Shown in pieces: positions 57,119 to 64,000 of a stretch of 64,000 nt of DNA. The position numbers and the translations under genes are program-made. The DNA is from Petrosia ficiformis (taxonomy: Eukaryota; Porifera; Demospongiae; Haplosclerida; Petrosiidae). The notes beneath the pieces are model-generated. The model ran no database searches. It worked only from the letters and a program-made list of their open reading frames with translations, and had not been told where the DNA came from. Every line of letters begins with the position of its first letter. Within the stretch, counting starts at the first letter, position 1. The stretch is taken from NCBI GenBank assembly GCA_947044365.1, contig OX345639.1:3535001-3599000 (forward strand), read 5' to 3'.

Positions 57119-60100
57119 GAACAAAAGACTCTCCAGTTCAAAGGAAGAATACCAGTGGCTAATATTGAAATTGAAAACATAGAAGATGGAACAGGTAGAC
57201 TAAATCATTTCTCTCCTCTTGAAATATCTTATCTTCACTTCCTAACTTCATTTTCTTCAGCTGATTATCACACAAGTGGTACTACTGTAGTCAATGGCTG
57301 GAAGGTACGGAATTTGGCTAAAAACAAATGGTTTGTGTTGATAGCAAAAACACCAGGAGAAAAACAACAATGGATTGATGCTATAAAAGGACAAAAAGAC
57401 AGAATACAAAGTACACCTCATAATACATACATGTGCTTTGACAATAGGGCCTTTGAATTTTAACCAACTCTGGGCCCTATTTATAAAATTTTTACTGGTA
57501 AAAGCTGGTGTGTGGTAATGTAAAAGGGAACTTCTTTATAAAAGACACCTTGGGACTAGCGAGGGTGCCTTTATTTAGAGATAATTTATTACCTAGTGTA
57601 TTGTGTATTGGGACATGACAAAGTATCTTAATTCAACACTCCATTACTGTAACAATGATACAAACTAGAGAAATTACATTGTGTAAATAATGCATAATTA
57701 TGTAAAGCTGTTACTTGTCTATATAAAGAAGAGCCCATTCTTGAGTAATTCCCTATTTTGGAGTTATATTCCATAGATAATTCCATAATAGTTGTATTAA
57801 TGTGTAGTCACTATTGTTAATATATGAACACTACTATGACTAATGTAATTATTTATAATTGAATTCATAAGCTAAGTCAGGTCTCTGTTTTGACAGCTCT
57901 GATAGGCTGAACCTCCATACTGTGTACACACCTGATATTGTGTAATAACATTTGTGTATTGAATGACCCACTGTTTTAATTCTTAATTAATACAATACAT
58001 TTGTGTATTAAATGACCTCTGGATTAAATGACCTCTGGATTAAGATATTTCTTAATTAATAAATACTGTTTTAATTCTTAATTAATACAATACATTTGTG
58101 TATTAAATGATCTCTGGATTAAGATATTTCTTAATTAATACAATACATTTGTGTATTAAATGACCTCTGGATAATTGATAAATATTTAAATATTTGTGAC
58201 CTATGTAATATAAATTATAAATACTATCTTAATTCTTCAATATATTTGTGTATTAATTAAATGACCTCTAAATTAAGGACAGTGCACACCTCCTTTTGAA
58301 GGACATTTTCAAGGTGTCCTTTATAAAGAGGTTCCACTTCATTGTGTTTTTGGATGTGAATGTATTATTTGTGTTTTAGGAGTCACAGCTGGTATTGCTA
58401 GAGAGACCAGGCTCTTAATGATTGATAAAGGACAAAAACTACACCGAAGATTAACCAAAGAAGGGAAGATTTTACAGGACCATCGATATCGTCTGCGTGT
58501 GTACCCAAAATCATTCACAGGATGTGATTTTGTTCAATGGTTAATTGAGATTGAAGAAGCTGCTGATGGTAGTGAGGCTATGAGACTTGGACAAGGGCTA
58601 TTAGAAAATGGAGTCATTCATCATGGTGTGTGCATGTTAGTGTCTGTATATTTATCTCATCTGTATATTGTCTGTATATTGTCTGTATATTGTCTGTATA
58701 TTGTCTCTATATTGTCTATATATTGTCTGTATATTGTCTGTATATTCAGTGTGATGAGTTTATTGTATATTGTCTGTATATTACCTGTATATTATCTGTA
58801 TATTATCTGTATATTGTCTATAATTATTGTGGGTGTATGTGTGTTTATCTCATCTGTGTATTGTAGTGTATGTAATCATTGTCTGTATATTGTCTGTATA
58901 ATTATATTATCATCATAATTATCTGTATATTGTGTGTGTCTCATTATCTTATTGTAAATAAACAGATTATGACAACTGACACAATGTTAGTTTAGTACAA
59001 TATTAATTAATTCACTTTGTTGATACATTAGTAGTACACACACACACACCCTGTTCATCAATCACTATATATAGCAAAAGTCTCATCCATCTATCATTTA
59101 TCCACCCACTAACCTATCTATCCATTCATCTATCCATCTATCCATCCATCCATCTATCCATCCATTCATCCATCCATCGATCACTCTATCCATCCATTCA
59201 TCCATCCATCCATCCATCACTCTATCCATCCATCCATCCATCCATCCATCCATTCATCCATCCATCCATCCATCCATCCATCCATCCATCCATCCATCCA
59301 TCCATCTCACTGTCTATCTATTCATTCACCCATATTCATCTATCTATCCATTCATCCATCCATCCATCCATCCATCCATCCATCCATCCATCTCACTGTC
59401 TATCTATCCATTCATCTATCCATCTATTCATCCATTCATCCATTCATCCATCCATCCATCCATCCATCTCACTGTCTATCTATTCATTCACCCATGTATT
59501 CATCTATCTATCCATCTAGTTAGTGACAAACATCAATTCAAGAACAGTCAGATAGTGTATCGATTTCGTGTTGACGATGGAACATTTCATTCAACCAATC
59601 AGAGTGGTCATGCTTTAGCAAAGGTTTGGCAAATGTTTGAGAACTGTTAATATTTAATTCATCTATCCTTCATTATGTCTTTATCTATATATTTGTCTGT
59701 CTATCTATTTGTATGTCTGTTTGTCTGTCCATAGGGTCTTCGTATATACTCTTGTTTGCATAGTTTTTTTCATTCTCCAATTCAAAATCATCGTTCTGGA
59801 CTAAGACAAATCAAATGTTCTATCACTGGTGCTAGACTAGTAGATCTGTTAGTAGATGAGAAATATATGGCAACAAGAGAAGAAGCTGTTGATTTTGGAG
59901 CTCATCTCATGGCTATTGGTCTCCTCAAACATGGTATGAGGATCAAACAGAAAATTTCTTTATTGCTCTCTGTCCTCCCTCCCAGTCATCCCCGCTCCTA
60001 CCTCCCTCCCTCCCTCCCTTTCCTCCCCTCCCACCTCCCTCCTCCTCCCTTCCTACCTCCCTCCCAGTCCTCCCCTCTCTCCTACCTCCTCCTTCCCTCC

Positions 60101-63100
60101 TACCTCCCTCTACCTTCCTTTCTTTATATGTCTCTTTAATATATGAATATGTCTTGGTTTTAATTAATTTCTGTTTGGTTGTCTATCTCATGTTACAGCT
60201 ACTGATGATCAAAAATTTAAAGATAGTAATAGTATTTACTACCAATTCACATCTGATACTTGTAATGAACAGCAACATCCTGCTCAAACAATGGATTTCG
60301 TTCCCATAGCAACATTCCCATCTCTTGTTTTAACTGTAAGTACAAAAGTAGTCATTATCCTCATCAATCATCTACATTCTACATGTATGGTACATGTATG
60401 TATATTCATATGTCAGAGAGCATTTGAGTACTCACAGTTTCTACAAACAACATTTTGATCAAAAAAAACTTTGCAAACCTAATAAGGACATCATTATGTA
60501 ACTCTACAATTCCTGTTAAAAATGAATTTACTATCTGTATGTATGTACATATGTATGTATGTATGTATGTATATGTATGTATGTATGTATCTATCTATCT
60601 ATGTATCTATCTATCCATCTATCTATCCATCTATCCATCATGTGTATTGTTTATATCTCAGATACCATATTACTCATCATTAAAAGGATATGGGTTTGAA
60701 GTAAAAGATTCCACACCTCTTAAAATCTTAAGTGTAACTGAAGGAGGTCCTGCAGAAACTGTTGGCTTATGTGCTGGACTTGAAGTGGTAGGGATAGGTG
60801 GACAATGGCTGGATATGGAGATGGGTCCCTATCAGCAATGCAAAACTGTAATGGAGTCTCATAAACAAATGGAAGCACCATTGGAAGTTATTGTGAAAAG
60901 AGAAAGTTCAGAATCAATTAGTTTGAGTTTCCAGGGAAAACCCCTTGGTTTCCAAGTTAAAGGGAATTTTCCTGTCGTCATAAACAAAGTTGAAACAGGT
61001 TAGTACAGGCATAATGTACATGTACATATGTAAGTATGTACATGTATATATGTGTACATTTACATATGTATGCATGCACATGTACATACATGTGTATGTG
61101 CATATGCATGTATACATGCATATGGATATACATGTACATAAATTGTGCACGTGTGTGTGTGTGTGTGTGTGTAATGTGTTTCGCCACCTTTGTTAACTCA
61201 GGATCAGAAGCAGCTAAAGCTGGAATCACACCAGGTTGTTGTATTCTGAGAGTCGAAGATGAAAATGTTCTACAAATCTCACATGATAAAGTAGTGGCAA
61301 CCATCAAAACTTTGCAAGAAAATGGGAATGATACACTCTCTCTCAAGATAGGTATACCAAGAGTTCAACATCTCACACGATATCATTATGAATCCACTGG
61401 AGACAATATGGTTGAGGTTTCTGAGAGAGTAGCAGAATCTCCATATTTATACAATGTTCCAGCTCAGGTGTGCGTCTGTTTCTGAGTCTCTGTCTGTCTG
61501 TCTGTGTATCTGTCTGTCTGTGTCTGTCTGTGTCTGTCTGTGTCTGTCTGTGTCTGTCTGTCTGTCTGTGTCTGTCTGTCTGTCTGTCTGTGTCTGTCTG
61601 TGTCTGTCTGTCTATCTGTCTGTCTGTGTATTGTATGTGTGTCCTTTGTCTATCTCTCTGTATGTTTGTCTGTATGTATTCCTGTCTGCCTGTGTGTATG
61701 TACATATGTATAATATACCTGTATCATATGTTGCTCCAGTTATTTAAATTGTATGATGGAGAAGCTAAATCGAGAGCAAAGCTTTTGTCTAGTCGTCGGG
61801 TAGCAAGTTCTCGTGTTGAAGACTATATCATTGAACTACAAGTTCAATCTGATACCTATTGCAAGGTCAGTAGACACAAACAAACATACTGACAGATCAG
61901 TAACCACACAGAAATACAAATAGATGAGAATATTTACAGATGTTATAACTATGATTGTATTCAACCTGTGTATGTACGAATGTGTACCTCAACTGTCTCA
62001 TGTCTAGGCTCATGTAGCTTTAGCTACCCCTCGATACCCTTCTTATCGTCCTTATGGTGTCCCTCCTCCTCGTATGGCAGAAGCATGTCCAATCAATTTG
62101 CACACAATGGTAATGGAAGTTGGACCATCTTCTCGTTCTCCATCTTCACCAACTCCTTGTAATGATGTAGAACAGGGTTAGTATATAACTAAGTACAATA
62201 CATGAACAGGGTTAGTATATATACATGTACATATATACATGTACATATACATACACGTACTCAAACAGGGTTAGTATATATCTAAGTACAATACATGAAC
62301 AGGGTTAGTAAGTACAATACATGTACATGTATATATATACATGTATATATATATATATATATGTGCATGTACATGTACATACACATGCACATACTCAAGC
62401 AGGATTATATATATAGTGTATAACTACATACATATACATATACTAGTTATAGTTATACATGCACACATGTACAAACACATTTGAATTTCCACATGTACAA
62501 ACACATTTGAATTTCTTTCTTTTATATTATTATGTCTACAGGATCAATAGCTAGTTCACTGGAAGGACAAGATAACTATTATATTACTGAACATTTTACT
62601 AATACAATGGCTTTACCTTATCTCATGAACAGAACACATTCTGTAAGCGTAATCCCATCCATCTGTTTGTTATTCGTTCAATCCACTGGTCCATTAATCC
62701 ATTCATTTAATCCACTACTAGTCCACTTGTTCATTCAACCATTAGTCCACAAAACCATTCATTTATACTCCTGTCTTTATTTTGCCCATCAGCTTCAGGA
62801 TGCCCAACTCTTGAAGGAGTGCCAAGAGGTTAGGAAACTATTGGCCGATCTTGATACAGTATATGTTGAAATTATAAGAGATTCTGAACTTTTACAAAGG
62901 TACAGGGATCGATGGGAGGAGGATGGGGAGTGGTTAGAGGTACAAGGATAGATGGGAAGGATAGATGGGAGGAGGATGGGGAGTGGTTAGAGGTACAAAG
63001 GGGATGTGTACAGTGGTGAGGATGAGGAGTGGTAAAAAGATGACAAACCTATATATATATATATATATACACATGATTAGTATTACAATATATGGAATTC

Positions 63101-63679
63101 ATGTTCAATGGAAGTCTTGTTCTGTTTCTCTGTCAATAGACTTTCAAAGGATGACGACACTCCAGGAACTCCAGGAACTCCAGGAAGCAAGAGCCCTTCT
63201 CCGATGTTGTCACTTCCTAAACAGGTCCTAAACAGCTTATCTCCTACTGCTTCTCCTCTTCTGGGGTCACCTCTGGGTTCACGAACACCATTTGGAAGAC
63301 CAAGAAATGTGTCATTTGTAAACCCAAGTCCTTTGGTGAAGATTGTACTGGATGGAGTATCTGCAAAGGTAGGCTACACAGCTATTAATCCAATCCATTC
63401 AATCCACTAGTCCATAAACCCTTTTCATATTAGTAGGATGTACATGTAGGTAGGCTGTTGTTTAGTTGGTAGTTCTTCTTGATATTGTAGTGGAGAAAGT
63501 GAATTTTGTGAAGTAGAAGTAGCTTTTTATATATTTTCTGATTAATCTGTTTATTTGGAGTTAATGTAAACAGCTGTTGAATGTAATACAATACCATGTG
63601 TGGTATGTGATACACAATATTTATATACATGCAGTTACATACATGTACAAACAAATAAATACACACACACACACTACAC

Positions 63680-63736
<57 letters not shown>

Positions 63737-64000
63737 ATGTTACATACATGTAGATATCGGTATTTAAAAAGCTTCTAGAAGATTCTTCATTAATTGCTAC
63801 AATTGAAAAAGGAATCAATGAAATTAAAGACAACACGAAAGATGGTAAATACGACTTTAATTGTATTGTACTTGTAATCACTATGGTGACCATTCTAGAA
63901 CTGTTATCTGATTGGTTGAAAATACTACACTCGTTTAATGAGGAGATTGCATCACTTGCTGATTCTCAGGAAGCTGTGAAAGCATTCGCCCAGTCTTTGA
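54348..64000 (+). CDS. PREX: P-Rex-like Rac guanine nucleotide exchange factor (3' end beyond window)
   Basis: Twenty-one exons, starting 54348-54449, 54507-54695, 55040-55144, 55203-55298, 55822-56117, 56688-56710, 57120-57194, 57261-57410 and 58380-58625, continuing 59520-59623, 59735-59933, 60199-60335, 60662-60998, 61202-61467, 61740-61865, 62008-62176, 62542-62642, 62793-62899, 63140-63368 and 63754-63844, then 63899 to the edge. It activates Rac downstream of PIP3 and G-beta-gamma. Domain order matches P-Rex exactly: DH ([26 protein letters not shown]), PH ([47 protein letters not shown]), DEP1 ([25 protein letters not shown]), DEP2 (GARLVDLLV), PDZ1 and PDZ2. The C-terminal IP4P-like region begins with coiled helices. 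The gene is long only because of repeat-filled introns. The assignment is firm; which vertebrate P-Rex it parallels cannot be said. Confidence 0.93.
55340..55780. repeat. (GGAT)n array of about 440 bp in P-Rex intron 4
   Basis: Near-pure GGATGGAT/GGGT units. It translates to fake WMDG and IHPS repeat proteins on the two strands. Confidence 0.97.
56780..57119. repeat. TGTATG array and (AAT)n run before P-Rex exon 7
   Basis: TGTGTATG to 57060, then AATAAT directly abutting the exon 7 acceptor (TAATAATAG). Confidence 0.9.
57411..58379. repeat. P-Rex intron 8 with ATTAAATGACCTCTGG tandem units
   Basis: From about 57940 to 58265 there are four to five copies of a 60-65-bp unit containing ACATTTGTGTATTAAATGAC and TTTCTTAATTAAT. 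No exon is seen in this long intron. Confidence 0.8.
58640..58830. repeat. (TATTGTCTGTA)n array, P-Rex intron 9
   Basis: About fifteen 11-12-bp units. Confidence 0.9.
59090..59517. repeat. (CATC)n array with a higher-order unit, P-Rex intron 9
   Basis: CATCCATC runs broken by a repeated CTCACTGTCTATCTATTCAT segment, seen three times. Confidence 0.95.
59985..60125. repeat. CCTCCCT polypyrimidine tract, P-Rex intron 11
   Basis: Strand-asymmetric C/T-only stretch of about 140 bp, a mirror-repeat-like composition. Confidence 0.9.
61480..61640. repeat. (TGTC)n array, P-Rex intron 14
   Basis: CTGTCTGTGTCTGT units. Confidence 0.95.
62200..62460. repeat. TACATGTATATA array with ACAGGGTTAGTATATA duplications, P-Rex intron 16
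   Basis: The AACAGGGTTAGTATATA phrase, which is the exon 16 end/donor sequence, recurs three times downstream. The donor region itself was therefore duplicated. Confidence 0.8.
63660..63735. repeat. (CT)n array, P-Rex intron 19
   Basis: CACA run followed by about 50 bp of pure CT. Confidence 0.97.

Noticed and set aside
49301..64000. PDZ-SAM and P-Rex as a single gene
   Set aside because: The SAM exon ends in TAA at 54013-54015, and the next exon begins with its own Met 333 bp later.

Overview
This is a eukaryotic, almost certainly metazoan, nuclear genome window. Genes are split into many short exons with GT-AG introns. Intergenic gaps are tiny, the sequence is AT-rich, and introns are full of micro- and minisatellites. 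The gene set is animal: RO60, TAF13, SET, ANAPC2, DNAAF5, GRPEL1 and a P-Rex-type Rac GEF. A TKL-like kinase fused to kelch repeats and the compact head-to-head packing suggest a non-bilaterian, most likely a demosponge such as Amphimedon. That species call is inference. The coding models were built by hand from splice sites and family resemblance; every multi-exon model wholly inside the window has a total length divisible by three.

Layout. 1-1.7 kb: RO60 (minus, cut by the window start). 2.4-4.3 kb: C6orf136-like protein (minus), head-to-head with single-exon TAF13 (plus). 5.5-8.4 kb: SET/I2PP2A (minus), head-to-head with a membrane-anchored two-START-domain protein (plus, 8.5-15.9 kb). 16.2-17.4 kb: an unrecognised gene (minus), head-to-head with ANAPC2 (plus, 17.5-24.1 kb). 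A small signal-peptide/TM gene lies antisense between ANAPC2 and DNAAF5.

22.6-39.6 kb is a recent tandem segmental duplication of the ANAPC2-3'/small-TM/DNAAF5-5' interval. Copy A keeps the intact ANAPC2 and a broken, 3'-truncated DNAAF5. Copy B keeps a broken, 5'-truncated ANAPC2 and the intact DNAAF5 (35.6-42.2 kb). The copies are separated by about 2 kb holding a SKI2-helicase gene fragment and a bounded hAT-type MITE. 42.3-44.7 kb: small type I membrane protein (minus), head-to-head with mitochondrial GRPEL1 (plus). 46.9-49.2 kb: kinase-coiled coil-kelch protein (minus), head-to-head with a PDZ/SAM scaffold protein (plus, to 54.0 kb). 54.3 kb to the window end: P-Rex-like Rac GEF (DH-PH-DEP-DEP-PDZ-PDZ, continuing past the window).

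The genes do not form one pathway. They are mostly housekeeping (RNA quality control, transcription initiation, histone chaperone, cell cycle, mitochondrial import) plus cilia assembly (DNAAF5) and Rho-family signalling (P-Rex). At least seven short repeat/MITE families recur in the introns; two of these elements retain perfect 8-bp target-site duplications.
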